NCBI GenBank assembly: GCA_048213135.1
Contig: PS015120.1
Location: 94,563-158,562 of the forward strand
DNA: 64,000 nucleotides
Source of the DNA: Reclinomonas americana ATCC 50394
Taxonomy: Eukaryota; Jakobida; Jakobea; Jakobida
Direction: 5' to 3'
How positions within the stretch are numbered: position 1 is the first letter of the stretch; each line of letters opens with the position of its first letter. Of this stretch, positions 1 to 32,106 are shown one piece after another. The notes under the pieces were generated by a model that made no database searches, was not told the DNA's origin, and saw only the letters and a program-made list of their open reading frames with translations. Made by a program: the position numbers and the translations under genes.

Positions 1-19594
<19,594 letters not shown>

Positions 19595-19900
19595 GCGTTC
19601 TGATTCGACCACATGCGACTCGGGCGTTCCGTCGCAAGTCGCCAACACCTCATGCGCTTCCAATGTCAAGGCAACAATCGGCGCACTGTGTGATGGGCAG
19701 CCGTCGTGCTCGTTCCTCGTCAAGATCTCGTTCCTCGGCGATCCGTGCCCTGGGACGTACAAGGTTGGTGGTTGTGCAGGGAATAGGAGAGACAGATACA
19801 GCCACAATGACAGGCGCAGAGTATCAGCCCTCACTCACTCACCTCGTCATCAAACGCAGTGGCTCGACCTGTCTTACTCGTGCCTCTCGGCATCATGCGT
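19595..19900 (+). other. SUEL (galactose/rhamnose-binding) lectin domain
   Basis: The motif set matches the family: a C-D-S strand, A-L-C-D-G-x-x-S-C, G-D-P-C-P-G-T-Y-K, and a final aromatic-L-D-L-S-Y-S-C strand. Cysteine spacing fits the usual disulfide pattern of this domain of about 85 residues. The first 15 or so residues (YGR-type strand) are on a missing exon. Family members in animals bind galactose or rhamnose or act as adhesion-GPCR lectin modules. Confidence 0.8.
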
Positions 19901-22900
19901 CGGTACGTTCAGCGTAACACGGTCTCCTTGTCGCAGCGTCCTCCTCCTGACTCTTCGTGTGCGCAGGGTGCTCGCGGAGCCCCCGCACGTGTCGCTACAG
20001 CTCCGGCGGCGGTGCCTTTGTTAATTTCCGCCCGCAATGCAGTCTGACGCAGACCGCCAGCACCGTGTTCGCGGCGGGCGCCGATCGCCTGACCGATCAA
20101 CTCGTCTTGTCCTACATGGTGGACTCGCAAGGCACCAACAATCTCTTCTTCCAGTTGAGTGACGCGAGTGGAGGAGCGGGCGCACTGCGCAATGTGCAAA
20201 TCACCGCCACGTCTCCGACCGGTGTCTTTCCGATCCGTGACAATGGCGCCTATGTCACCGCCGTGTCGAATAGCATCGAGACCGGCACGTTTTTTGGCGA
20301 CGGATTCTCAGGTCTGTTCTGTCGTTCCCAGCTGGGAGCGTGTGTGTGCGCGCTCGTTCAACAAACTCTGACCCATCACACAGCCACCGTCATCACTAAT
20401 TATCTGTGGCTGGCGAACCAATACGACGGTGCGGTCATTGGCCCGCTCAATCCCAATGCACCGCACTGTTTCCAATTCAACGTTCTCGGTGAGTCTGTTC
20501 ACTCTTCGCCTCCTTTTGTGAATGTGTGTGTGTGCCTCCGTGTCTCACTGCGCGTGTTGCAGGTTCCGGACAAAGTATATCGGGTGTGTCCATTCTCGAC
20601 TACACCACCGGCAGCGCCGTGGCCACGAGTGTGACGCTGGACGGACTGCGAATGTGCTGCGATGCCAGTTGCGGTGGTGATACTCTTTGATCATGGTGAC
20701 ACCTTCACGTCGACTCACACTTCTTCGCCCGCAGCGCCATTCACTTCCGCCTTGCCAACCAATACCGCCTGGACCAACACCGCCTTTACCATCTCATTTG
20801 TGTGCTCTGGTTCGCCGAAAATCCCGCTTGCGCCACTTTTGCAGCTCTCCTCTCATGCGGAATCTACGCAGGTGGTTGCTTCAACACCGAGGTCGAGCTG
20901 TGGGTGGTCGACACCACGTCGGCCACGCCGGCGGAGTTCTTTGCCGGTTGCCTGCCGACTGGTGTCGACTGCACAAACCCGGCTGCCGTACACACGTTGC
21001 AGTGGCCGGTCGGCAGCTCGGTGATACCCTCCAGCGCCGCAAATGTGGTGGTGCGCGCCGAGAACTACGACTTTGTTGTGGACACGATTGTTATTCGAGC
21101 CACCACCATTGCCGCTGTTGCCGCTCCGCTGATTGTCATTCCACAAAATGCGGCATCGCTGTCGGTGGGTCATCCTTTGCGCACGCATGCCAGTGTCGCA
21201 TACCTCTCCCGTCTCACTCTGTCACCTGCAGTGGTCGTGTACGAATCCTGCCATCACTGCGGTCAAAATCGAGCTGACGGGCAGTGCTCTGCCGTCGCCG
21301 CCCGAGACCATTGTTGCCAGCCTTCCAGTCACGTGTGGAGCCACCACGCCACAAACCAATACGTACACGTGGACGCCGCGTGCANNNNNNNNNNNNNNNN
21401 NNNNNNNNNNNNNNNNNNNNNNNNNNNNNNNNNNNNNNNNNNNNNNNNNNNNNNNNNNNNNNNNNNNNNNNNNNNNNNNNNNNNNNNNNNNNNNNNNNNN
21501 NNNNNNNNNNNNNNNNNNNNNNNNNNNNNNNNNNNNNNNNNNNNNNNNNNNNNNNNNNNNNNNNNNNNNNNNNNNNNNNNNNNNNNNNNNNNNNNNNNNN
21601 NNNNNNNNNNNNNNNNNNNNNNNNNNNNNNNNNNNNNNNNNNNNNNNNNNNNNNNNNNNNNNNNNNNNNNNNNNNNNNNNNNNNNNNNNNNNNNNNNNNN
21701 NNNNNNNNNNNNNNNNNNNNNNNNNNNNNNNNNNNNNNNGCACGTGTGGTGCCGGTGCCTCCGGCACCGTCAACGTGGTGACGTGGACCGTTCCGCTGGC
21801 CACGCCACTCGGCACCGCCCTCACCCTGTCGGTCATCGATGACGCCGACGGCACCATTGCAGCCGCACTCACCGGCACGGTGGACGTGGCCGACACCGCC
21901 ACTGCGCTGTCGATCGCACCGCTGGTGTCGTCCGTGGCCATGAGCGGCAGCTCGTACACTGTACAAATCTCGTGTCGCGCCAACAGCCAGTTGGTGCGAC
22001 CAGAGGTGTGGATGCAGGGTCCGTCGGTACTGCAGCGGGTGATTGCGTTCTCGGCGGCTCTCTCGTGCCCGACGCAGACGGTGGTGTGGACAATACCGCA
22101 GACGCTGGAGGCTGATCCAGCGACTCTGATTCTGCGCGACGGCGATCGGCTGTCGGTGCCCCTAGTCAGCAGTGCATCGTTCCGACTGCTGCAGGCACGC
22201 ATCTACGACGTCGCGGTGTCGCCGCTCAACCCACTCACCGGCAACAACACGATCACCATTCAGTGGCGCTGCAGTGACCCGCAGACCACCTCCGTTTCAC
22301 TGATGGTTCCGGCGTCACCATCGGTCCCCATTGCCTCGCCAGTCCCCGTGGCGTGCGGCATCTCCTCGCCAGCCCTGCAAACGCGCACGTGGACCGTCTC
22401 CAGCCTGGCCGCCGGCTCGTGGTCAGTGCGTATCACGGACCTGTCGCGCTCGTGGCTGTACGGCGACAGCAACACATTTACTGTGCCAGGTGATTTTCCT
22501 TTCCGTGCACGGTCTCAGCGATGTGTTCTCAACAATTCTCTCTGCAGCTGCACAAATCTCTTCCGTGATTGTTGCGCCCGTCTCCACCTCGGTCATCTAT
22601 GCTGGCGCTGGCAGCACGATTGCGTGGCGCTGCTCGTCACCGTCTGTTGCGTCTGCATGTATTGACATGGGTGCTGGCGCCTGCTTTTCACCTCTAACTT
22701 CTTCGTGTCCATCTGGCAGACGACCTCGGTCACGCTGACTGTGGCCGACGGCATCACCATTCCATTCGGCTCGCCGTTGATGATTGGCACGGCGGCAGCC
22801 TCATGCGACTCAGTGCTCCTGCACGACAAGCTCAACGTGTACAACTGGACACCGGACACTAGCACACTCGGCGCCAACTTTGTGGTCACGGTGGCCGCTG

Positions 22901-25900
22901 GAAGCGTCACCGCCTCATCTGGACATTTCACCGTCTACAAGCGCAGTATCACCGTGTCCACTGCCTCGTTGGTCGCCGTTTACTTGGACTACCCGCTGCA
23001 AGTGACGTGGACGTGCCAATACGAGGGCACCACAGCGGTCGACATCCTCATCACGGATGCCGTATCCGGTTCCACGTTGGCCACCGCCGTGTCCATGTAT
23101 CCGACCACGTGCGCCGCGCTCAATCCCACGACGCAGACCTACACGTGGAGTAGCGCAAGCAGCGCGCTGCTCAGTGGCTCCGCAAATGTGATTCTGGTGG
23201 TGCGCGATTCGTCCGACGGAACCGTCGTTGGGTCGTCCACATCGCTGCCGGTGCGCAAGGCCATCTCCAATGTCACGGTGCCGGTGGCGTCGCCGCCGAG
23301 CATCGCGGTGATTGGTCGCAGTTACACCATCACCTGGCAGTGCGACAACAATCTCGGCGGTACCACACTGGCGACTCTGGAGGTCCTCCTTGTGCCGGCC
23401 ACAGGCAGTGGCGGAACCGCGGTTCGCGTGGACTCGCTGCCTGGCGCCGTGTGCTCCGGCTTCCCGTCGTACCGATGGACGGCCTCGGCAGCGTACACAC
23501 TCGCCGCCACCTCCTACGTGTGGATGGTGCGAGATGCGGATCGACCACTTGCGGGCCGCGCTGTGTCGTCGCCATTTACGTTGACAACGGGCGTGACCGG
23601 CGTCATGGTGGCGCCGATTGCGCCTTCGGTGGCTTTGGTGGCCGCTGGAACGGCACGCCTGTCGTGGAATGTTGCGCGCCTTTTGGAGTGCTTTTTTTCT
23701 CTCGGCGTGTGTGTGTGTTCACTCACCCGTCGTCATCGCGCACTACAGTGTTTCGATCCGGCAGTGTCCACCGTGCGCGTGACTCTGCTGCGGCAAGCAC
23801 AAGCGTCGCTCTTCCTCGGCCAGTTTCCGAGTACGTGCTTCTCATCGGGTGCCGCCAACACGGTGACAATCAGCCTGCCTGTTTCAGCTGCCTCGCCCAG
23901 CGCCACATTCACCGTGGCAGATTCGGTCGTGGCTTCCGTGTCGGCAACCTCCGGCTCCATGGTCATTTCCGGTACGTAGTGGCATCACGGTAACATGCAA
24001 AATGCGCGTTCACTTCTTGACTACTGGTGACACACACAGCTCCGAGCGTTGTTGTGGTCTCGGTTGCGCCAGCTGCAACTGTGTACGCCTGTTCGACTTG
24101 CACTGCCACGGTCACGTTCTCGTGCAACACCGGAGCTGGTGTGGAGCTGCTGCTGGATCGCGGCGGACTGTTTACGCTCATTGGCCCACTCACATCGGCA
24201 CTCTGCTTCGCGGCATCGTCGGACGGTCACGGGTACCTGCAGACGCTGACGTGGAGCGTGTCGACACCTCTAGTGGGCACTGGCGTGTCGTTGTTGGTGC
24301 GCTCGCTGTCCGATGCCGCACTCACCGGCTCGTCGGCCACCTTCAACGTCGTCGCCGCTGGATTCTCGCTGTCCTCCATCCAACCGGTGTATGCCGGCTA
24401 CTCGCTGGCACTGTCCTTTGTTTGCTCCAACTCCAACACCAAGACCATCCAGGCTCAGCTCGGTGGCGCCATCCTCACCACCAGTTATCCGATCGTTGCC
24501 TCTGTGGCCAACACAGCCGTGTGGGGTCCCATTCCCGTGTCCATGACGGGCATGTCGGTGTCGCTGAGCCTGCAGGATACTGCCGACTCTGCGGTCAGCA
24601 CCGTTTTCCCGGGCATTGCCGTGCTGCCTACAGTCAGCAGCGTCACCACCAGCTCATCAGTGATTCAATACGGCTCGGTGCTGACCATCAACTGGGTGTG
24701 CGATGGAGCCAATAGCGCCGTCGGGCCGATCGAGGTGGTTGCCGTTACGCAAGTGACGCTTGCACCCACGGCCGTGTCGTCGACTCCTTCGGGGAGCACA
24801 GTGGCCAGCGGAGTGGCGTGCGCCGGCGCAGGTACTGCTTCGTGGACTGTGCCGAGCAATTTCCCGGTGGGTGCGGCAGTGATTATTGTCCGCGACGCCC
24901 GGAATGCCAGCGTTGCCGCACAGAGCAGTACTGTGTATGTGGTGGCCGGCTTGCTGTCCTTGGTGAACGTGGCGCCGATGCCGCTGTCACCAGGCAGCGT
25001 GGTGACGGTGTCGTTTGTTGTCGGAGACTCGGCGCTGACGACTGTGGTGGAGTTGTGGGTGTTGCCGAGTGCTGGTGTCAGCTTCATGGCGGCCAGTGTG
25101 GCGGCCACCGCAGGTGCAGCGCAGTGGACAGTGCCTCGTGCGTTTGCCGATCCTGCAGTGCAGTTCCAGGTGTGTGTTGAGAGAGAATGAGTGTGTATTG
25201 CCCGTGGTCAAGCTTGTTCACCGGTGGTGGTGCAGATTGTCGATCCCATGCGCACCTTCCTGGTCGACACCAGTGCGCCATTCACCATTCCTGGTTGCGT
25301 GCCAGTCCAACTTGCTGTACTCCGTTCTCCCATATTCTGTGTTCCACTGACGCGTGCCTGCACCAGCCGTCTCGCTGTCGCTCCTGCCATTGAACCTGGC
25401 GGTGTCGGTGACCGGCGTTCCGATTACCATTCAAGCCACATGCAACTCGCCCACATCGGCGCCACTCACTGTCACAGCCAATGGCGTGCCGCTGGGTACC
25501 ATGACCGGCGTGTGCGCAGTCGGCGCCGCTGCCAGCACGCTCACGTGGACGCCGACAGCTCCCTCTGCCAACACCGTCATTACGGTCACCGACGCCGTCG
25601 GTGTCACGTCCAGCAGTTCGCCGCTGGTGATTGTCGGTGAGTGCCTGTTGTTTTTCTCAGTGCCTCCTTCCTATTCTCTCCCGCCTGGCGATTCACACAT
25701 GCGACACAGATCGCCTGTCTGTCGATGTCAACACTCCGTTCCCTCCGACGGTCGGCGGTCGTGCGTTCCCGTTTTACACGTACTCGGTGATGGTACAGTG
25801 CCGGCTGAGTGCCGCGCAGAATGCACGATTGGATTTGGTCGACGTTGGCACAGGAGTTGTGACCAGCACCATCTTTGCCAGCACTCGCGTACAATGCGGC

Positions 25901-28900
25901 TCGGCCACGGTGCCGGCGGGAACACTGCTGACGGTGCTGATGCCGAACGTGCCCTCGTCAACGTATCGACTGGAGCTCTCCGACGTTGCGCTGCCAAGTG
26001 TGCGCTACACGACGGCAAGCTTTACCGTCACTCGTTGCGTCGCCGCATTGGATGAGCGTCTTGCTGTTTACCGTCGTCGCCTCACACTTGTGGTGGTGTT
26101 TGTCTGTATACGCAGCCACACTCTTCATGCCAACGCCGTCTGTGCCGGCGGTGCTGCTTGCCGGCGTCCCGGTGAGCGTCTCATACGGCTGCCAACCGAA
26201 CCCGCTCATCAGCTATGCCCGCATGACCTTGTTGGATGCGTCGACCCTGCGCACCGTGCAAGACTTTGGCCTGGTGACTCCGTTCACGTGCTCGAACTTG
26301 ACGCCTCTTCCCACGTGGGTGTGGAGCATGCCAGCGCCATCGCCTCCCACAACCACCTATCTGCTACAACTGAGCGATGACAATGTGCCGCAAGCGTTTG
26401 TGCGCACCACCGCGTTCACCTTTCAGAGTGCGTCGTCACTCTTAATTTTTCGTCGTCGCTCTTGATCTGCACGCTAAATTCTTGATCCAATCTCCTGCCG
26501 TAGCTCCATCGCTGGCCTTTGAGCCGCGTGCCATTGGCGCCGAAGTGTACCCACCAACAGTGTATGTCGGCCAGCCATACTCTCTGCAGTGGATGTGCGA
26601 CTATCCGGGTCTGGCGTCGCGTGCTGCCTCATTTGATGTGGTGCTGGAAGCTGTCGGTGTGGACAACTCGGCTGTGGCGATTGCTTGTGAGTACGAAGAG
26701 ACATCTTGCACATATTTATATCTCTCTTTCTGTTCCTCTGCCCTCATGCGCTTCACCGTAGCCTCGCTGGGAGCCACTTGCGATGGCAGCGCTGGGGCGC
26801 AAGCGACCATCACCTGGCGACCGACGGCGGTGACCAACACCACGCTGCGTTACCAGATGCGTGTCACGGACTCGGTGCGCGGTCTCACCAACGTCACCGA
26901 CTCGTTCTACATTCAAGGTGATTAGTGATGGCGCACGTCGCCACTCACCGCCCATTTACTGACTTGCTCGCCGTCGCCGCCGCACAGAGTCGACCATTTC
27001 GTTGTTGCCTTTGTCGGCCGCGTCACGAATGCTCTTCTTCAACTACACCTCCACTATTCTTCAATTCACGTGCAACGATCCACAGACCACGGCTGTGGAT
27101 GCGGTGGTGTACGAGGGAACCAGCGTGGTGGCTACGATTGCTCGCTCCCTCTCCGTGACCTGCTCACCAACCATGAGGCCGGTGTCGACACGCTGGACGC
27201 CTTCATCACGCAACGCTCGCGTCGCACAGCAAGCGTACCTGGTGGTCACAGATTCGAACCGACCAACGTACGTGGTGCCGGCGCAGTCGGAGACATTTCC
27301 GATCTTGTCGTCGCCACTGTCGGTGATTTCACCGCTGTCGGGCGCGTTGCTGGCGTCGCACGAGCCCGCCGTATTCAGCTGGCGCTGCTGGTCGACAGTG
27401 ATCGAACGTGTGCATGTATACTTGCGGCGAGGCGTGGAGCGCTTTGCTGTGGCACTCGATGTGCCGGCGCGGTGTGGAGTTGACGACAGCGGCAACAATC
27501 TCGTGCGGTCAGTCGACGCGCATATTGCCACATCTTTGCATGCTCGTACTTGATGCACTAAAGTCGTATTGGTGGCGCAGGTGGACGTCGGTGGACGTGG
27601 ATCGCGGTGCAAACAGCAACGACACCGACACCGTGTATTTGGAGTTGGTGGACGCGCGGACGAATTACACGACAGTCGGCGCCACGTACGGCTTGACGTA
27701 CCGTCAAGTGTCGCTGGTGGATCTCGATCAACCCATGCCAGTGGTAACCGTCGCCGTGCAGCAGTCAGTGCAGTTCCGCTGCACTCGTGCAGCTATGAAG
27801 CGTGCGCATGTGCTGCTGCACCAAATCGACGGACCTGGCACGCAGCTCGCGTCGGCAGAGAGTCGAGTTCCCACCAGTTTCGTGGTGGATGTGTGCCTTC
27901 AGTTCTTTTTGAGGGGATGCTTATGCTCGCATACGCAGTCACGGCGGGCGGCTTGTCGACCGTGGCCTCGTCGAGTTTGAATCAGCGTTTCTGGATCGTT
28001 GGCTACAATACGACGGCTGTGTGCGATTCGAATGCGCGAATCCACCTGACTGCAGGTCAGTTTCCGGTGTTTGTGTGCGTGTGTCCCTCCAGTACAGTTA
28101 TGCCTGACTTGTGCCGTAGCCGATACTTCTGACCCGCTGACCAATGAGGTTTTCTGGCGTCTGGACCCTTCGTTCCAAACACAGAGTCGTCAATTCCAGG
28201 TGCGTGCAATCATGCCGTCCATGCCATGGAGAGAGCGAGAGAGTGATACTGACACCAATGTGCGTTGCAGGTGGAAATCGTCGACGCGGATGTGCCGTCG
28301 GTGCGCGCCGTCAGCAACCCGTTCTCGTTCTCGGGCACGCCAGTCGGACCGACCACGTCGGTGGTGGCCAGTGTGTTCGGGTCGTGGTGGATCATCGGGG
28401 CGGCCGGTGGTGCCTTTTTCCTCTTGTGTGGGCTGGTATTCGCCGTGTGGCTGGTGCGCCGAAGACGGCGTCAGAAGCGCGCAGCCGAGAGCCTCTTGAT
28501 GCAGCAGATTGTGCCGATCAACGATCCCAAGGCCCTGGTGCGTGCATCATCCGTCTTTTGGTTGTACAATAACACACACACACGTCTCACTCTTTTTCAT
28601 GCTTTGGAAGGCACGACCATCGTTCCCGGGCAAGGTGATGGAGGCCTTTGAGCCACCCAAGATGGTCGATCTTATCACCGATCACTCTTCACGGCCGTCG
28701 TCGGCCCAGAGCTCCAGCTCGCTGGCCTCGCGATACGACGATGACAAGGAGCACCACCAGCAGCAGCAGCTGGACAGATCGCCGATACTGCTGCCACTGA
28801 CTCCACCACCCTTGCCGCCACCGAATCAGCCACCACCGCTTGTGATGTTGCCACCGCCGCCGCCACCGGCGCAGGATTCCGTGCTTGAGGCGCTGCGTCA

Positions 28901-30566
28901 GCGCGTGGAGAAGCAGCGGGCTGCTGCACTGGCGACAGCTGCTGCGGCTGCGGCTGCGGCCGTCAATGCTGCCGCCGCCGCTGCTGCCGCTGCAGCTCCG
29001 GTCGAGCAGTTGGAATCCGAGATCGCCGGCGGTGACGACAACAACAACAACGATTATGGCGCTCTGGAGCTAGTGGAGCGTCCATCGCAGCTGCCGCCGG
29101 CAGCTGTGATCTCGCCGAGTGTCTTTGCTGTGCCGACACCGCAGCAGTTGGCGTATTCGTCGCTATCTGTGCCACTGGCGACATCGGTGCCTCTGGTGGA
29201 CGATGCCGACGAGCCAATGGATCCGTTCAACGCCGTCGTGCTCTTCGAGACCGATCAAGAGTTGCAACAGGAGGAAGTCTACGTGGACAAGTACTCGTTC
29301 CCCCGCCAACCGTCGCCGGCCCCATCCCCTCCGCTGGTGCAACAGCAGCAGGCGACACTGGTGCTGTCATCTCCCTCGCCTCCCTTGTGGACCTCCTCCA
29401 ACGTCGCGCGTCAGTCGGTGCGCTCTCCGGCACCAGAACTTGATCCCATCAACTCAGTCACGCTGCTGGAGTACAACTTTGCGGAGCCGGCCGAACAAGA
29501 AGCCACACATTCGCCACCGACGTCGTCGGCCGCCGTGGTCTACCTGCCGTCACTCCCCGCCCTTCCTGTTCGCCCAGCTCCGTCGGCCACGATGGAGGTC
29601 GATGTTGGCTGGCGACCTCCTCGATCGACGCAAGAACCACCGCGTCTCGATCCTCTAAATGCGGTGGCGCTAATGGAACTCGACGACGCGCCATCTGCTG
29701 CTTCGCCAGCGGCGGTACTGCTGCCGCCACCACCACCACCACCACCGCAGATTCCGGCCGCACTGATGAAACTGTCGGCACCGCTGCCGTTGCCGCCGCC
29801 GCTGTTGGTGGCACCGAGTCAACTGCGTGGCAGCAGCAGCAGCAGCAGTCGCAACACCGCCGTCGACAGAAGCGATGAACAGCGGCGGCTTCGCGACGCG
29901 CTGGAGGACCCGTTGAGCGCCTTTGCGCTGGTCGAAAGTAGTGACGGCGCGGGCGACGATTACCATGTGCCTCCGACCCCGACTGCCATGCTTGTGGACG
30001 CGCCGCGCATCGCCCAGCCACCACCGCCTCCAACTCCACCCGTGCTGCAGCGACCGGCCGTGTCCAAGATCGCGCCACCGCGCGTCGTGGCCGGTCCACC
30101 GCCACGCCTCTCGCCGTACAGCGCACTGGCGCTTCTCGACGTTGCACCGCCACCGCCACCGCCGCCAACCGCAGCAGCAGCAGTACCGGTACAGCGGTTG
30201 CCGCAACCCATGTCGCCGCCCCAGTCCGTGGCCTCGCCGACACCGGTGCCACTGCCGGCTGCCGCATCGCGCCCACCGTCCACCACCACCGTGCCCGTGC
30301 GCCGCTTCGACGCACTGTCGCTGTTCGAGACACCATCGGCAGCAGTCGCCCCGTCCACGGCCACCAGACTTGCGCCAACTCCACCGGTCGTGCCGCAGGT
30401 TGCAGTTGTCGTCGCACCGACGCCTCCTCCGCCTCCGCCTCCACCGCCTCCACAACCCAGAGCATCGATACGCCCGCCTCGACCAACTTCCACTTCGCGT
30501 TTCGATGTGCTGACGCTGATTGAGTGGCACGAGGGACACCATGATGATCAGCATGTGCAGGAATGA
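19595..30566 (+). CDS. Receptor-like protein: SUEL lectin, Ig-like repeats, TM helix, motif-rich tail (5' partial)
   Basis: The first visible exon encodes the SUEL galactose/rhamnose-binding lectin core: DSTTCDS, SNVKATIGALCDGQPSC and FLGDPCPGTYK, then WLDLSYSC after an intron at 19,764-19,859. A beta-rich region follows (20.0-21.1 kb), then about a dozen Ig-like repeats of about 95 residues (21.1-28.3 kb), each with W-x-C, a second Cys, Y-x-W and V-x-D positions. A single hydrophobic helix (28,385-28,453) ends in five arginines. The tail (28,611-30,566, 651 residues) is rich in Pro, Ala and Ser. The stop TGA is at 30,564. The predicted topology is type I, with the extracellular lectin/Ig part binding glycans or neighbouring cells; that role is inference. 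The N-terminus is missing, and a 355-N gap removes part of the repeats. Confidence 0.8.
21385..21739. other. Assembly gap (355 N)
   Basis: Run of N inside the Ig-like repeat region of the plus-strand receptor gene; the reading frame resumes in the same repeat family on both sides. Confidence 0.99.
28385..28453 (+). other. Predicted transmembrane helix with basic stop-transfer
   Basis: About 23 hydrophobic residues beginning WWIIGAAGGAFFLLCGL are followed directly by VRRRRRQKR. This is the only convincing membrane segment of the plus-strand receptor and separates the cysteine-containing Ig-like ectodomain from the cysteine-poor, Pro-rich tail. A 73-nt phase-0 intron (28,538-28,610) follows shortly after. 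Confidence 0.85.
29052..30524 (+). repeat. Eight copies of a short DP-F-N-A-V-x-L-h-E motif in the cytoplasmic tail
   Basis: Copies, by first base: DYGALELVE (29,052), DPFNAVVLFE (29,220), DPINSVTLLE (29,442), DPLNAVALME (29,649), DPLSAFALVE (29,907), SPYSALALLD (30,111), RFDALSLFE (30,303), RFDVLTLIE (30,498). Consensus: [DS]-P-[FILY]-[NSD]-[ASV]-[hydrophobic]-x-L-[hydrophobic]-[ED]. Copies are separated by 56-86 residues of Pro/Ala/Ser-rich, apparently disordered sequence. The linkers are unrelated while the motif is kept, as expected of a selected linear binding motif rather than recent sequence duplication. Confidence 0.85.
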
Positions 30567-30622
30567 AATGAAAATTTATGTTGTGCTTGTTGCGTTGGTG
30601 TCGACAGAGAGGAGACAAGCGA

Positions 30623-31926
30623 ATGACGACAGCGCACAGGTGAGGGTGCTCTCTTTACACGCGTTGCTGTGGACATGTCTATCACTCACACTCGCGCACA
30701 CATGATTGCAGACCGACATTCAACGCCGTTGCGTTGCCACACTTGCGCGCACTCTCTCCCTCTTCCTCACTCTCACACTGACTCTGTGTGCATCTCCTTT
30801 CGTCACACACACAGGCCATGGGCGGCAATGAGCGTTGCGTCTCTCTCTCTCCCTTCATGTGTTCAATGTCAGAGTGGACTTTCTCTCTCCCTCTCTCACC
30901 GCTGACAATGATGGGGTGTGTCTTGCACAGAGGGCGGCTATCGCTGGCACGTTCCATCGCGAATGCTCTCGGCCAAGAATGTCACCGGCTTCACCAAGAT
31001 GAAGAAGCGGTGAGACAGTGAGAGAGACAGTGAGAGATGCTTGTGATTGACTGCAGCCTGCTGCTCACGCTCTCCACGCACAGCCACTTCCCCACTGCGG
31101 CGGCCAGCAAGGACGACCTGAAGCAGTCGCTGCAGCAGCGCGAGCGCAAGCACTTTGAGGAGAAGCGCAAGAAGGAGCTGGGCGGTGCCATTGGTTAGTG
31201 TCTGCGCGTGCACACTGTGTGCACGTTGACTCTCACGAGTGCGTGCGTAAAGAGGACGAGCCTGCTGGTGGCGAAGACGAGGAGATGGAGGACGAGGAAG
31301 AGGGCGAGGAGAAGGCCGCGGCGCGCAAGCCGGCGTCGGGACCAGCACCGGGGCTGCCGACGGGCGTGGATGACGAGGATCGCGACGAGGACATTGAGAG
31401 TGAGTCGGGCGACTCATCGTCGTCGTCGTCGGACGATGACGACGACGACGATGACGATGATGATGAGGAGCTGATGCGACAACTCGAGGCCATTCGCAAG
31501 GAGAGAGCAGAGGAGGCGATGAAGAAGGCATGCTATGCTGCTGCTGCTGCTGCTGCTGCTTGTGTGTGTGTCGCCACTGGCCGTACTCCTTTCGCTGACC
31601 TGGTGTGCCCCAGGAACGAGAGGCGCAAGACAAGGCCAATCGCGAGCGAGAGGAAGCCGTGCTGCTCGGCAACCCGCTGCTGGCACACGCCGTCGACAAG
31701 TCGTACGCCATTAAGCGACGGTACGCGGAAATAAGCAAGGCCTTGACCCGTCGCCGAGATTGGCTTCATTGATTGTTGATTTTGATTGATTGCAAACAGG
31801 TGGGACGACGACGTGCTGTTCAAGAACCAAACACGCGGCGAACCGGATCGCAAGCGCAAGCGTTTCATCAATGACACCATCCGCTCCGACTTCCACCGCA
31901 AGTTCCTCGAGAAGTACATCAAGTGA
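30623..31926 (+). CDS. CWC15: CWC15 spliceosome-associated protein
   Basis: Component of the Prp19/NTC-associated spliceosome. Eight exons can be assembled: 30,623-30,639, 30,712-30,727, 30,815-30,833, 30,931-31,009, 31,084-31,193, 31,253-31,527, 31,614-31,720 and 31,800-31,926. The N-terminus MTTAHRPTFNAAMGGNEQGG and the C-terminus [12 protein letters not shown] ... [18 protein letters not shown] are diagnostic of the family. The middle carries the expected acidic Ser/Asp tract and the [11 protein letters not shown] ... LLGNPLL segment. Splicing these exons restores the family sequence exactly, which fixes several intron ends: introns 2 and 3 begin GTTGCGT, and intron 6 (31,528-31,613) begins GC rather than GT. 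The stop TGA is 57 bp after the receptor gene's stop-to-start spacer begins, so the two plus-strand genes are tightly packed. Confidence 0.95.
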
Positions 31927-32106
31927 GAGAAAGAGAGAGAGAGAGACAATTGGTCGGAGCAATTAAATGTCCGAATGTCCGCAAGAAATCCGTTTTTCGT
32001 GCCGAAAGTCGTTGGTTGTTTGCGGGGAGTGCGAGAGGAGAAAGAAAAATTCAGTTGTCAGCATAGCACACAGCACAGCACCAGCACACTCACTGGCACT
32101 GGAGGA

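Noticed and set aside
29458-30618. Long minus-strand open frames opposite the receptor tail
   Set aside because: They are shadows of a Pro/Ala-rich GC-rich exon; the plus frame carries the TM helix, the motif series and a natural stop.
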